64,000 nucleotides of DNA from Brevibacillus choshinensis (GTDB lineage Bacteria; Bacillota; Bacilli; Brevibacillales; Brevibacillaceae), in assembly GCF_016811915.1 (NCBI RefSeq), contig NZ_CP069127.1, positions 4,560,001 to 4,624,000 on the forward strand, in the 5' to 3' direction. Made by a program: the position numbers and the translations under genes. The notes under the pieces are model-generated. The model searched no databases. It was not told the DNA's origin and saw only the letters and a list, made by a program, of their open reading frames with translations. Each line of letters opens with the position of its first letter. Positions within the stretch are counted from its first letter, which is position 1. Below, piece after piece: positions 50,980 through 59,426 of the stretch.

Positions 50980-51375
50980 TTAAAACGTCACGCCCGCTTG
51001 CAAGATGACATTCGCGTAGGGCGTACACTCTCCGGTGCGAATGACGGCTTTGGCATCTTTCGTCAGCTCTTTGAACTCTTCGTGGCTGACACTGGTCAGC
51101 TCCACATCTGGCAGAGCCGCTTCCAGATAGATATGGGTGCTCGGCTGTGCCTGGATCAGCTCCTCGGCAAAAATCGCCTTCTCCACTTGCATCTCCAGCA
51201 AAACCGCATTCAACACTTCGATAAGTGATGGCAGACCTGCCACGACAGCCAAATCGATGCGGGTCACATTGTCCGGGATCGGCAGACCGGCATCACAGAT
51301 GACGATCCGGTCCGTGTGCCCCAGCTTACTGATGAGGGCAGAAATCTCACTGTTTAAAATGCCTATTTTTTTCAT
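50980..51375 (-). CDS. rbsD: D-ribose pyranase
   Basis: 131 aa, family length. Interconverts beta-pyranose and furanose forms of ribose so that RbsK receives the right one. MKKIGILNSEISALISKLGH contains the catalytic His; VIRTGECTPYANVIL closes the site. GGGAGA before the ATG, 10 bp after rbsK. Confidence 0.96.
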   Translation of the reverse strand: MKKIGILNSEISALISKLGHTDRIVICDAGLPIPDNVTRIDLAVVAGLPSLIEVLNAVLLEMQVEKAIFAEELIQAQPSTHIYLEAALPDVELTSVSHEEFKELTKDAKAVIRTGECTPYANVILQAGVTF

Positions 51376-51385
51376 AATGTCTCCC

Positions 51386-52303
51386 TTACTCTGCGATGAA
51401 TTCCTCTACTTGTGCGAGGGTAGGCATACCTGCCTGCGCGCCCAGCTTGGTCACCGCCAGCGCGGCCACTTTCGTCGCGAAGGAAACTGCCGCTTCGACT
51501 GGCGCACCACCGGCAAGCGCGTAAGAGAATCCGGCGTTAAAAGAGTCGCCTGCTCCTGTCGTGTCGACTACTTGTACAGGGTGGCTGTTGACCAGCCCGC
51601 TTTCTCCTGCAGCTGTCAGATAGGCGGCCCCTTTGGAGCCCAAGGTCGTCACGACTGTCGCCACGCCTTTTTGCAGCAGCATGTCCATCGCCTTCTCCAG
51701 CTCTACCTCCGCTCCGACTTTCGCCAGCAAATAGAGTTCCGATTCGTTGGGGATCAGCACATCGACATTCTGCAGAAGCTCATCCGGCAATTCACGAGCG
51801 GGTGCAGGATTGAGCACGACCGTTTTGCCTAGCTGCTTCGCTTTGGCAGCCGCGTAGATCACTGTCTGAAGCGGGATTTCCAGCTGAAGCAGGACCACAT
51901 CAGCCTGCGCAATCTTGTCTTCGCTTTGATCGATATCAGCCACGGTCACCTGTCCATTGGCCCCGGCCACGACGATGATCTGATTGTCTCCCTGCGAGAG
52001 CACGATCGAGGCCACACCTGTGTGACTGCCCTCTATCGTCTTGACCGCTCCGACGTCAATCCCTTCCTGGCCGAGCGCTTGCAGCAGCCCTGCACCGAAC
52101 GCGTCGCTGCCAACTGCTCCGATCATGGTGGTCTTCGCCCCGAGACGAGCCGACGCTACAGCTTGATTCGCTCCCTTTCCGCCTGGGATGAAGTGAACCT
52201 GATTGCCGTGGACGGTCTCTCCCATTAGCGGCGGACGATCTGCCTCCACGACGATATCCATATTTAAACTGCCAATGACGACAACCTGTGGCGGCTTGTT
52301 CAT
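51386..52303 (-). CDS. rbsK: Ribokinase
   Basis: 305 aa PfkB family kinase; phosphorylates ribose to ribose-5-phosphate. Ribose site near GSLNMDIV and GGKGANQAVASARLG; the catalytic base Asp is in VVDTTGAGDSFNAGF. AAGGAGAG precedes the ATG, 15 bp after rbsR. Confidence 0.96.
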   Translation of the reverse strand: MNKPPQVVVIGSLNMDIVVEADRPPLMGETVHGNQVHFIPGGKGANQAVASARLGAKTTMIGAVGSDAFGAGLLQALGQEGIDVGAVKTIEGSHTGVASIVLSQGDNQIIVVAGANGQVTVADIDQSEDKIAQADVVLLQLEIPLQTVIYAAAKAKQLGKTVVLNPAPARELPDELLQNVDVLIPNESELYLLAKVGAEVELEKAMDMLLQKGVATVVTTLGSKGAAYLTAAGESGLVNSHPVQVVDTTGAGDSFNAGFSYALAGGAPVEAAVSFATKVAALAVTKLGAQAGMPTLAQVEEFIAE

Positions 52304-52318
52304 CGCTTTTCTCTCCTT

Positions 52319-53311
52319 TTATCTTTTCGTGGAATCTCGCACGATCAGCTCTACGTCAAGCTCATACAGCTTGGCTTCCTTGACACCGGACTCAATCGTC
52401 TCGATCAGCACCTTCGCCGCCAGCGAGCCCATATCGTAGTTCGGCTGGGCGATCGTGGAGAGCTCCGGCTGGGTAATTTCCGTCAGGCTGATTCCGTCAA
52501 ATCCGATCAGCGCGACATCATCCGGTACGCGCACGCCCAATTGGTGAAGCCCTTTCAGCGCACCGACAGCCATCAGGTCATTTCCGCAGAAGATGCCGTC
52601 CACATCCGGGTGCTTGGCAAACAGCTCCTTGACTGCTGCTAGCCCCCCGTCCATCTTGAAGTGCCCCGGCACCATCAGGCTGGGCGTATACCACGGAAAA
52701 TGGAGGACGGACTCTTCGTAGCCCAGCATCCGCTTCTTGGCGGTAATCAGCTCCTGCGGTCCGTACAGATGGGCGATCTTCTTGCAGCCGATATCGAGCA
52801 AGTGCTGGACAGCCAGCTTTGCCCCCTTGTAGTTTCGCGAGCGGATGACGCTGCACGATTGACTGGTCGGCGCCCGGTCGAGCACCACGAGAGGAATGTT
52901 GTTCTTGTTCATTTGCTCGACGTCATCCTGCCCCAGCGTGTTGGAGGCAAAGATGATACCATCGACATATTTTTTCCGGAGCATTTCGATGTACGACTTT
53001 TCCTTATGCCCCTGGTCATCGGAGTTGCACAGAATGACAGTGAAGCCATGCTTTTGCGCGACATCCTCCACGCCTCTCGCAATTCCCGGAAAAAACGGGT
53101 TGGCAATATCGGGCAAAATCAACGCGATTGTACCCGTCTGCTTCCCTGCCAAACCGCGAGCCACTGCATTAGGCTCGTAATTCAGCTGTTCGATCGCCTT
53201 GGCAACTTTCTGCTCCGTATCCTTGTTGACGTATCCATTTTTATTGAGGACTCTGGACACCGTTGCTACCGAGACCCCTGCCAATTTGGCCACATCGCGT
53301 ATCGTTGCCAT
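52319..53311 (-). CDS. rbsR: LacI family ribose operon regulator
   Basis: 330 aa from the ATG at 53311 (MATIRDVAKLAGVSVATVSR). HTH and hinge (about 1-60) are joined to a periplasmic-binding-protein-like sensor domain. First gene of rbsRKDACB, so it regulates its own operon. Two palindromes at 53336 and 53391 are its likely operators. GGTGA lies 8 nt upstream; a GTG at 53329 is a weaker alternative. Confidence 0.93.
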   Translation of the reverse strand: MATIRDVAKLAGVSVATVSRVLNKNGYVNKDTEQKVAKAIEQLNYEPNAVARGLAGKQTGTIALILPDIANPFFPGIARGVEDVAQKHGFTVILCNSDDQGHKEKSYIEMLRKKYVDGIIFASNTLGQDDVEQMNKNNIPLVVLDRAPTSQSCSVIRSRNYKGAKLAVQHLLDIGCKKIAHLYGPQELITAKKRMLGYEESVLHFPWYTPSLMVPGHFKMDGGLAAVKELFAKHPDVDGIFCGNDLMAVGALKGLHQLGVRVPDDVALIGFDGISLTEITQPELSTIAQPNYDMGSLAAKVLIETIESGVKEAKLYELDVELIVRDSTKR

Positions 53312-53335
53312 TCCATGTTTCACCGTCACTTTACT

Positions 53336-53355
53336 ATGTGTAACCGGTTACACAT
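53336..53355. promoter_or_regulatory. RbsR operator O1 (perfect palindrome)
   Basis: ATGTGTAACCGGTTACACAT, 20 bp perfect inverted repeat with the central CG step typical of LacI-family operators, in the leader of rbsR. Confidence 0.85.
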
Positions 53356-53390
53356 CATTCAAAAAAAGAGAATGATCAAGGACGTCATCC

Positions 53391-53410
53391 ATGTGTAACC
53401 GGTTCCATAT
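53391..53410. promoter_or_regulatory. RbsR operator O2 (imperfect copy)
   Basis: ATGTGTAACCGGTTCCATAT; the left half is identical to O1. Centre 55 bp from O1, at the expected transcription start. Confidence 0.8.
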
Positions 53411-53418
53411 TTGCTTAC

Positions 53419-53448
53419 ACTATACTCCCGTACAAAAAAATCTGTCAA
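53419..53448 (-). promoter_or_regulatory. rbs operon promoter
   Basis: Perfect -35 TTGACA (53448-53443) and -10 TATAGT (53424-53419), spacer 18 bp. O2 lies just downstream. Confidence 0.88.
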
Positions 53449-53515
53449 GAGCCTATGTTGAAAAAATCTTGTTTGTGCCCATGTGGAAAATACAGGGAAC
53501 TGATAGTTGGAGACG

Positions 53516-53552
53516 CAAAAAAGCAGCCTAAACCTTGCGTTTAGACTGCTTT
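53516..53552 (-). terminator. Terminator after nagA
   Basis: AAGCAGTCTAAAC / GTTTAGGCTGCTT stem (one wobble) and TTTTTT on the minus strand. Confidence 0.9.
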
Positions 53553-53566
53553 TATCTTGGGTGCTC

Positions 53567-54733
53567 CTAGTGGCTGCGGTAGACTTCTCTTCCCGCCACA
53601 AAGGTAGACTTCACTTCAAACGACTTGTCCAGCACCACGATGTCCGCATCATAGCCAGCATCCAAGCGTCCTTTGCGATCGGCGATTCCCAGGATCGACG
53701 CCGGTGTGAGGGATGCCATATCCACGGCTTCCGGCAAAGGAACGCCGCCCAGCGTCACCATATTGCCCACTGCCCGGTTCAACGTCAGGATGCTGCCTGC
53801 AAGCGTACCGTCAGCCAGCTTGGCCTGTTCGCCGTGAACGTGCACCTCCTGCCCTCCAAGGTCGTAGGTGCCTTCTCCCATGGCTGTTGCCCGCATGGAG
53901 TCACTGACCAGCGCGAGACGACCAGCCGTTTTCACGCGGTACAGGATCTTCATGACAGCCGGATGCACATGGATGCCATCCGCAATAAGCTCCGTGCTCA
54001 GCTGCTCATGATACATGGCGGCACCCACCACCCCAGGCTCGCGGTGATGCAATCCGGTCATGGCATTGAAGCAGTGGGTGAAATGGCGAACCCCCGCTTC
54101 CACTGCATGTGCCGCTTGGGCAAAGGTCGCTCCGGTGTGACCTGCAGATACGATGACTCCCTGTCCTTCCAGCCAGGAGATGGCCGCGAGCGCTTCCGGC
54201 TGCTCCGGCGCGATCGTCACGACCTTGATCAAGCCCTCTGCCAGCTCGTATAGACGGCGAACGTCATCCAGCTCGGGCACAGCGATGTTTTCCTCTTTTT
54301 GTGCGCCTTTGTAGCGCGGATTGATCCACGGGCCCTCCAGGTGGATGCCGGCGACCTGCGCTCCCGGCAATCCGTTCCGGCTGTTTTGTGCAATGCTTTT
54401 CAGCACCGTCTCCAGCTCGCTGTAAGGCGAAGTCATGGTCGTTGCCAAAAAGGTCGTGACACCAAAGCGGGTCAGTGCACGAGAAATGGCCTGCAGCGAC
54501 TCCGGTGTGCCGTCCATCGTGTCATGCCCTTCGATTCCGTGCATGTGGATGTCTATGAAGCCGGGAGTAATCCACCCTTCCTTCACTTCCAGCACCTGCT
54601 GTGGCATGTCACCTGTGTAATTGCCGGCCGGGCCGGCGAACTGGATGGTCTGACCCTCGACGACTACCAGGCCGTTTTCGATTTCCTGTCCATTTGCGAT
54701 GACTGCCCCTCGTAGGGCGAATGTCTGATTCAT
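53567..54733 (-). CDS. nagA: N-acetylglucosamine-6-phosphate deacetylase
   Basis: 388 aa amidohydrolase. Removes acetate from GlcNAc-6-P in amino-sugar use and wall recycling. Seen: IDIHMHGIEGHDT, the metal Glu in GIHLEGPW, SAGHTGAT, THCFNAMTGLHHREPG, and the catalytic Asp in LVSDSMRATAMG. Family members often have GTPG or DGT around that Asp; the SDSMRATA form is common in Gram-positives. GGAGG precedes the ATG. No nagB or nagR is adjacent. Confidence 0.94.
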   Translation of the reverse strand: MNQTFALRGAVIANGQEIENGLVVVEGQTIQFAGPAGNYTGDMPQQVLEVKEGWITPGFIDIHMHGIEGHDTMDGTPESLQAISRALTRFGVTTFLATTMTSPYSELETVLKSIAQNSRNGLPGAQVAGIHLEGPWINPRYKGAQKEENIAVPELDDVRRLYELAEGLIKVVTIAPEQPEALAAISWLEGQGVIVSAGHTGATFAQAAHAVEAGVRHFTHCFNAMTGLHHREPGVVGAAMYHEQLSTELIADGIHVHPAVMKILYRVKTAGRLALVSDSMRATAMGEGTYDLGGQEVHVHGEQAKLADGTLAGSILTLNRAVGNMVTLGGVPLPEAVDMASLTPASILGIADRKGRLDAGYDADIVVLDKSFEVKSTFVAGREVYRSH

Positions 54734-54845
54734 TTGTTTCCCTCCGTAACGCGATCTGGCAAGTCCAGGACCTTTTCCAGCTCCAGCCTATCCGCAGTGG
54801 AATCCCGTCATGCCCACTCTGCAGGATCGACGATTCAGGTCCTCC

Positions 54846-55922
54846 CTAGCGCAATTTTCCGTATACATGCTCGGCTTCCTCGACGAGCTTGGCGACGAGC
54901 TCTGCTGCACGCAATCCGCGACTGAGGGAAGCAGCTTGACCTGCCCACAGAGACAAAAACTCCGTCCGGTCCTGCTTGGCAGCTGCCGTCCGGATGTCGC
55001 GTGTCAGCGCGTTTTGCACCGGATAAGGCGGCAGCTCGCCATCGAGCGGAGCCAGCAAGGTCATAAATTCGTTTTGAATTCCCCTCGCCGCTTTGCCGGA
55101 AAAAGCTCGTGTAATCACGGTCGCCTCATCTGTCGTTTCTCTCACTTCTCGCTTGTACGCTGGATGTGCCCCGCTCTCTACGCATGTCAGGAAAGCTGTT
55201 CCCATTTGCACCGCCTGTGCTCCAAGGGCGAAGGCTGCCACCATTCCCCGACCGTCCATGATGCCGCCTGCTGCAATCACGGGGATGTTCACGCGGTCGA
55301 CGATTTGCGGAACGAGTGCCATCGTCCCCACGAGATTGCTGGGGGAATCCGGCAAAAAGGAACCGCGATGGCCGCCCGCTTCGGTCCCCTGGGCAGCAAT
55401 CATGTCTACGCCGCTCGCTTCCAGCGCCACTGCTTCCCTGACAGTTGTGGCCGTACCGATCACAGTCACTCCGCGTTGCTTGAGCTCTGCCAGCCAACGC
55501 GGCTCCAGCACGCCAAATGTGAAGCTGAAGACTGGCACCTGCTCCTCCAAAACCACTGCCATCTGTTCCTCAAACGGCTCGGCGAAGCGTGCCACGACCG
55601 GATCAAGAGGAATCCCCAGGCCCTCCCGCACGCCATTCATTACCGCTGCAACCGAAGCTGATACGGGCTGTTCCCCATCGTACGCTTCCGGGATGAACAG
55701 ATTGACCCCGAACGGCTTGTCAGTAAGCTCCCGAATGGTGCGGATTGACTGGCGGATCTGCTCTGCGCTCATATAGCCCGCTCCCAGCGTGCCCAGACCG
55801 CCGGCCTCCGACACGGCAGCGACTAGCTCAGGCGTCGTCGTCCCTCCAGCCATTCCCGCTTGAATGAGGGGCCATTTTATCTGCAATCGAGCTGTGATCG
55901 GATTGTCCTTCCACATTGTCAT
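54846..55922 (-). CDS. Nitronate monooxygenase-like flavoprotein
   Basis: 358 aa FMN-dependent TIM barrel. PLIQAGMAGGTTTPELVAAV at the start, GTEAGGHRGS with the catalytic-type His, IPVIAAGGIMDGRGM and GAQAVQMGTAFL for phosphate binding. The FabK/NMO family oxidises alkyl nitronates such as propionate 3-nitronate, but some members act in fatty acid synthesis. The HRGSF motif favours NMO. GAGGAAG precedes the ATG; 24 bp after the VOC-NUDIX gene, so probably co-transcribed. Confidence 0.88.
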   Translation of the reverse strand: MTMWKDNPITARLQIKWPLIQAGMAGGTTTPELVAAVSEAGGLGTLGAGYMSAEQIRQSIRTIRELTDKPFGVNLFIPEAYDGEQPVSASVAAVMNGVREGLGIPLDPVVARFAEPFEEQMAVVLEEQVPVFSFTFGVLEPRWLAELKQRGVTVIGTATTVREAVALEASGVDMIAAQGTEAGGHRGSFLPDSPSNLVGTMALVPQIVDRVNIPVIAAGGIMDGRGMVAAFALGAQAVQMGTAFLTCVESGAHPAYKREVRETTDEATVITRAFSGKAARGIQNEFMTLLAPLDGELPPYPVQNALTRDIRTAAAKQDRTEFLSLWAGQAASLSRGLRAAELVAKLVEEAEHVYGKLR

Positions 55923-55946
55923 CCCACTTCCTCGTTTTGGTTTTCT

Positions 55947-56978
55947 CTACTGCAGGTCGTCGCGGATCAAGTCGAGAAAATGCGCAAGCACGCGGGCTGT
56001 CATGCCCCAAATCACGCGGCCCTCGACTTCGTAAAACAGGTGCTCGACCGTTCCAGACCGCCATGGATATCGCTCGCCCCCAGGGATCAAATGAAACGGA
56101 AAGCCTTCTTCGGGCTGCATGAAGGAGGAAGTCGTATGTACGGCAGGCTGTACGCTGAGCAACGTTTCCAGCGAGAGGATGAACACCTCTCCCACTTCAT
56201 CGGGATTGGGCTTCATGTCTGTGATGTCAGTGAGAAAGCCGACGAATGGAAAAATGCTTCCCCTGCCCGGCCCCAGCAGGATGTCGAGGTCCCCGATATA
56301 CGAAATGCGATCCAGCGGCAGCCCTAGCTCTTCGCTTGTTTCGCGGCGGGCGGTTGCCCAGCGGGACTCGTCGCCCTCCTCTGAGCGCCCTCCTGGAAAA
56401 CAGACCTCATTGGCTTGACGCCGCATCGTGCTCGCACGCTTTTCAAACAAAATTCCCAAGCGCCCCTCTTCCATCTGCACTAACGGCAGCAGGACGCTGA
56501 ACACACCGTAACGTTCGTCCCCCATGATGCGTGCTTCACGCTCGCCAAGCACCCTGCTGATCGTTGCCACAGTCGGGTCCACAGGAGCTGGCTCTTTCGT
56601 AGGCAGCGCCTGGGAGAGCTCAATCAGATTTCCGTCCGGATCGCGCAGGTATACAGAGAGAATCGGTCCCATGGCGCCTGTTCGCTGCACAGGTCCTTCT
56701 ATGATTTCGACTCCGCACGACTCCACATGCTGCACGACCTGCTCCAGCGGAACGGAGGTGAGAAAACAGAGATCGGCCGAACCTGATACCGGATGAAGGG
56801 CTTTCGGTTCAAATTCGCGGCCAGCCTGATGCAAATTGATTTTCTGCCGGCCGTACTGCAATGCTCGTCTGCCGTTGCCAAAGGTGACTGTATTCATTTT
56901 GAGAACTTGCTCGTAAAATCGACAGGTCGCATCTATATCCTGAACCGTCAAGACAAAATGGTCCAGTCTGTCAATCAT
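55947..56978 (-). CDS. VOC domain-NUDIX (CoA pyrophosphatase-like) fusion protein
   Basis: 343 aa from the ATG at 56978, 6 nt after AGGAGAG. Residues about 1-123 form a VOC (glyoxalase-like) unit: DRLDHFVLTVQDIDATCRFY and VYLRDPDGNLIEL, with metal-type His and Glu. After a Pro-rich linker a NUDIX hydrolase follows. Its LFEKRASTMRRQANEVCFPGG matches the NudL/CoAse motif and ARRETSEELGL is the NUDIX box. NudL-type enzymes cleave CoA derivatives. I know of no described role for this pairing; the frame is continuous with no sign of a sequencing join. Confidence 0.88.
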   Translation of the reverse strand: MIDRLDHFVLTVQDIDATCRFYEQVLKMNTVTFGNGRRALQYGRQKINLHQAGREFEPKALHPVSGSADLCFLTSVPLEQVVQHVESCGVEIIEGPVQRTGAMGPILSVYLRDPDGNLIELSQALPTKEPAPVDPTVATISRVLGEREARIMGDERYGVFSVLLPLVQMEEGRLGILFEKRASTMRRQANEVCFPGGRSEEGDESRWATARRETSEELGLPLDRISYIGDLDILLGPGRGSIFPFVGFLTDITDMKPNPDEVGEVFILSLETLLSVQPAVHTTSSFMQPEEGFPFHLIPGGERYPWRSGTVEHLFYEVEGRVIWGMTARVLAHFLDLIRDDLQ

Positions 56979-57019
56979 ATGCATCTCTCCTAGAGAATTC
57001 GAATCATTCTGCTAGCCCT

Positions 57020-57028
57020 ATTATAGCA
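57020..57028 (-). promoter_or_regulatory. Promoter of the VOC-NUDIX gene
   Basis: Extended -10 TGCTATAAT on the minus strand about 42 bp before the start; TTGCTG lies 19 bp upstream. Confidence 0.6.
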
Positions 57029-57049
57029 AAATCCAGTTTCTTTACAGCA

Positions 57050-57180
57050 AGGCGCTTAGAAAACTTGGCTGCGCCAAGCCTTTTGGCGAAGCCGTAGTAC
57101 CCAAAGGGCACAAGTCTCGCCTTCTCACTATTGTTCGAGGTCTCGCTATGTTGCACTTCTACTGGGTAGGAATCTTATAA
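57050..57180 (-). other. Structured intergenic element, possible ncRNA or mobile-element relic
   Basis: No coding potential. On the minus strand it holds a series of small hairpins: GTGCCC-TTT-GGGTAC (57111-57097), GGC-TTC-GCC (57093-57085) and CTTGGC-GCA-GCCAAG (57078-57064) followed by TTTTC. The first stem needs a G-U pair on this strand and would have an A-C clash on the other, so an RNA from the minus strand is favoured. Two GCGAGAC copies lie 26 bp apart upstream. Confidence 0.45.
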
Positions 57181-57194
57181 ATCCCTATCTGTGC

Positions 57195-57234
57195 AAAAAA
57201 GACCGGTCCACTTCCTTTGGGAAATGAACCGGTC
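57195..57234 (-). terminator. Terminator after the DeoR gene
   Basis: 15 bp stem GACCGGTTCATTTCC / GGAAGTGGACCGGTC with two G-U pairs, then TTTTTT. Confidence 0.92.
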
Positions 57235-57244
57235 CACTCTTTCT

Positions 57245-58030
57245 TTATTCAGCGACGAGCCACGTGACATGATGCGCCTGCAATTCCTTCTTCCAATCTT
57301 CGGGCGGCGCCGCGTCGCTGATGACGATGTCGACTTCCTTCAGCTCAGCCACTTTGCACAGCGTGCTGGTCCCGATCTTGGAATGGTCGGCCATGATGAT
57401 GCTCTCATTCGCATTTTCAATAAAACGTCTTGCCAGTACGGCACGCTCCGGATCGTAGCACGTAATTCCTTTGTTGATGAGTAGGCCGTCCACAGACAGA
57501 AACGCTTTGTCTACGAAAAAGTCCTTCATCATGTGCTCGGCAAAAGCTCCGCCTACGCGGTGATGCTTGGCGTTCACCTTGCCCCCCAGGAAGTAAACAT
57601 CTGCAGAGATCAAGCCGCCGTTTTGATGTTCTATCAGCATGTTGAGTGCCGTGATGGAGCTGGTCAGGATCGTCAAATCCTTTTTGGTGGATAGATAATT
57701 GATCATCTGCAGAGGGGTCGTCCCCTCATCGATGACGATCGTGTCGTTATCCTGCACCAAGTCAGCGGCAGCGCGCCCGATCCGTTTTTTCTCCTCGGCA
57801 CGCATGACTTCCCGGCTCATGTGGGACGGCTCCGTACGATCCAGATTCAGTTTGACCGCTCCGCCGTATACCCGCTTCAGCTTTTTCTCCAGCTCCAGCT
57901 CTTCCAAGTATCTGCGGATCGACTCAGAAGAAACCTGCAGCTTCTCTACCAACTCGTTGGTCCGCACCTTGCCGTTTGCGTTTACCAATTGCAAAATGAT
58001 CTGCTTGCGCTCTTCTCCGAACAACGACAC
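57245..58030 (-). CDS. DeoR/GlpR family transcriptional regulator
   Basis: 261 aa. N-terminal DeoR winged helix (ERKQIILQLVNANGKVRTNE, SSESIRRYLEELE) and the C-terminal DeoR sensor domain (IVIDEGTTPLQMINYL, FLSVDGLLINKGIT), which normally binds a sugar phosphate. GTG start 9 nt after GGGGG. It lies directly downstream of phnW with its own promoter. It may control the phosphonate genes, though DeoR proteins are not the usual phosphonate regulators. Confidence 0.9.
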   Translation of the reverse strand: MSLFGEERKQIILQLVNANGKVRTNELVEKLQVSSESIRRYLEELELEKKLKRVYGGAVKLNLDRTEPSHMSREVMRAEEKKRIGRAAADLVQDNDTIVIDEGTTPLQMINYLSTKKDLTILTSSITALNMLIEHQNGGLISADVYFLGGKVNAKHHRVGGAFAEHMMKDFFVDKAFLSVDGLLINKGITCYDPERAVLARRFIENANESIIMADHSKIGTSTLCKVAELKEVDIVISDAAPPEDWKKELQAHHVTWLVAE

Positions 58031-58043
58031 GCTTTTTGTCCCC

Positions 58044-58166
58044 CTATGATTGTGCTGCCAGCTCGGTGATTTCCTCGTGAATCGCGATCTGGCGCTTGGC
58101 TAAATCAGCGAAATGATCCGTTCTGTGGCGATGGCCATCGGATGCGGGATGAGAAAAGCCATACAA
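58044..58166 (-). CDS. Possible 40-residue ORF in the deoR leader
   Basis: From the TTG at 58166: LYGFSHPASDGHRHRTDHFA, DLAKRQIAIHEEITELAAQS, stop. The stop is 13 bp before the deoR GTG and abuts its ribosome-binding site. The start site is weak (GAAGG, 13 nt). The composition looks protein-like, with a charged helix at the end. Could also be the tail of a decayed gene, since the frame is open upstream to about 58235. Confidence 0.35.
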   Translation of the reverse strand: MYGFSHPASDGHRHRTDHFADLAKRQIAIHEEITELAAQS

Positions 58167-58190
58167 TTCCGTTTCTTTGCCTTCACTAGA

Positions 58191-58219
58191 ATTGTAGAGG
58201 TATTGGGAGATACAATCAA
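58191..58219 (-). promoter_or_regulatory. Promoter upstream of the deoR gene
   Basis: TTGATT (58219-58214) and TACAAT (58196-58191), spacer 17 bp. ATTGTA and TACAAT form an inverted pair across the spacer, a possible operator. Confidence 0.65.
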
Positions 58220-58272
58220 GGTTCCGTGTTGGTTTTTATGTTTTTCCTTGGTTCTTGATGCAAAAAAATACG

Positions 58273-59385
58273 CTACCAGAATCTATTTTCTTCCACTGCT
58301 GCCAGCAAGCGCTGCATGTCCTCCGGGTAGACTTCGCCGATGTTCCCGATACGGAACGTGTCTGCCTGGGAGATCTTGCCCGGGTAGATCACAAAGCCCG
58401 CTTGCTTCAATCGCTCATAAAAAGCTCCAAAAGTAAAGGCTGCACTGTCCGGATAGTAGATCGAGGTGATGAATGGCGATTGGAACTCTTTCGGCAATAG
58501 AATGCGGAACCCGAGCCGCTCCAGCCCTTCAGACAAAATCTGCTGGCTGCGTTTGTACCGTTCGTAGCGTTTGGCGACTCCGCCCTCTTCCTCCAGCTCG
58601 ACCAATGCCTGATAAAAGGCACGCACGACATGTGTCGGAGAAGTGTAGCGCCATTTTCCGTTATGCTTCTCCATCGTCTCCCACTGGTCGTACAAATCGA
58701 GGGAAAGCGTCCGAGCACGCCCTTTGCATGTTGCAAGCTCTGTCGTTTTGGCAATGACGAAGCCAAACCCAGGCACGCCTTGAATGCATTTGTTTGCGCT
58801 CGAGATCAGATAGTCGATGTGCAGCTCTGCCATGTCCAACGGGATGCCGCCGAAGCTGCTCATCGCATCCACGATATAGGTTTTGCCAAACCGCTTCGCG
58901 ACCTCGCCGATGTCCGCGATCGGATTGAGCATGCCGGTCGTCGTCTCGGAATGGACCACCGCGATGTGGGTGATGGCCGCGTCTTGTTCCAGCAGCTCTT
59001 CCAGGGGTGCTTCAGCTACCGGAGAGACTTCGCCGAAATCCATCACTTCTGTTGGGATGCCGTGGACGCGTGCCATCTGCACCATGCGATCCCCGTAAGC
59101 TCCATTGGTCAGGACGAGCAGCTTGCCGTCCGCCGGAATGACACTGCTCAGAACGGCTTCCACACTGAAGGTTCCACTGCCCTGCATCAGGACGGTCGTG
59201 TATTCCTCAAAACGTGTCGTCGCCAGTCGCACCAGTTTTTCGCGGATGGCCTGCACCAGCTCGTTGTAATCTCGATCCCAGGTGCACCAGTCGCGCATCA
59301 TCGCTTCCCGCACCGCCTGCGATGTCGAGAGTGGCCCTGGTGTGAGCAGCAAATACGGATTGTCTGTCGCGGTTTGGTTTGTCAT
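58273..59385 (-). CDS. phnW: 2-Aminoethylphosphonate-pyruvate transaminase
   Basis: 370 aa PLP enzyme. Moves the amino group of AEP to pyruvate, giving phosphonoacetaldehyde and alanine. LLLTPGPLSTS at the start, MQGSGTFSVEAVLSS, VDAMSSFGGIP, and the PLP Lys in SSANKCIQGVPGFGF. AAAGGA precedes the ATG. It works with PhnX directly upstream (41 bp gap). Confidence 0.96.
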   Translation of the reverse strand: MTNQTATDNPYLLLTPGPLSTSQAVREAMMRDWCTWDRDYNELVQAIREKLVRLATTRFEEYTTVLMQGSGTFSVEAVLSSVIPADGKLLVLTNGAYGDRMVQMARVHGIPTEVMDFGEVSPVAEAPLEELLEQDAAITHIAVVHSETTTGMLNPIADIGEVAKRFGKTYIVDAMSSFGGIPLDMAELHIDYLISSANKCIQGVPGFGFVIAKTTELATCKGRARTLSLDLYDQWETMEKHNGKWRYTSPTHVVRAFYQALVELEEEGGVAKRYERYKRSQQILSEGLERLGFRILLPKEFQSPFITSIYYPDSAAFTFGAFYERLKQAGFVIYPGKISQADTFRIGNIGEVYPEDMQRLLAAVEENRFW

Positions 59386-59426
59386 CTATCCCATTCCTTT
59401 CGCTTCCCTATGTGGGTACTCGTTCA

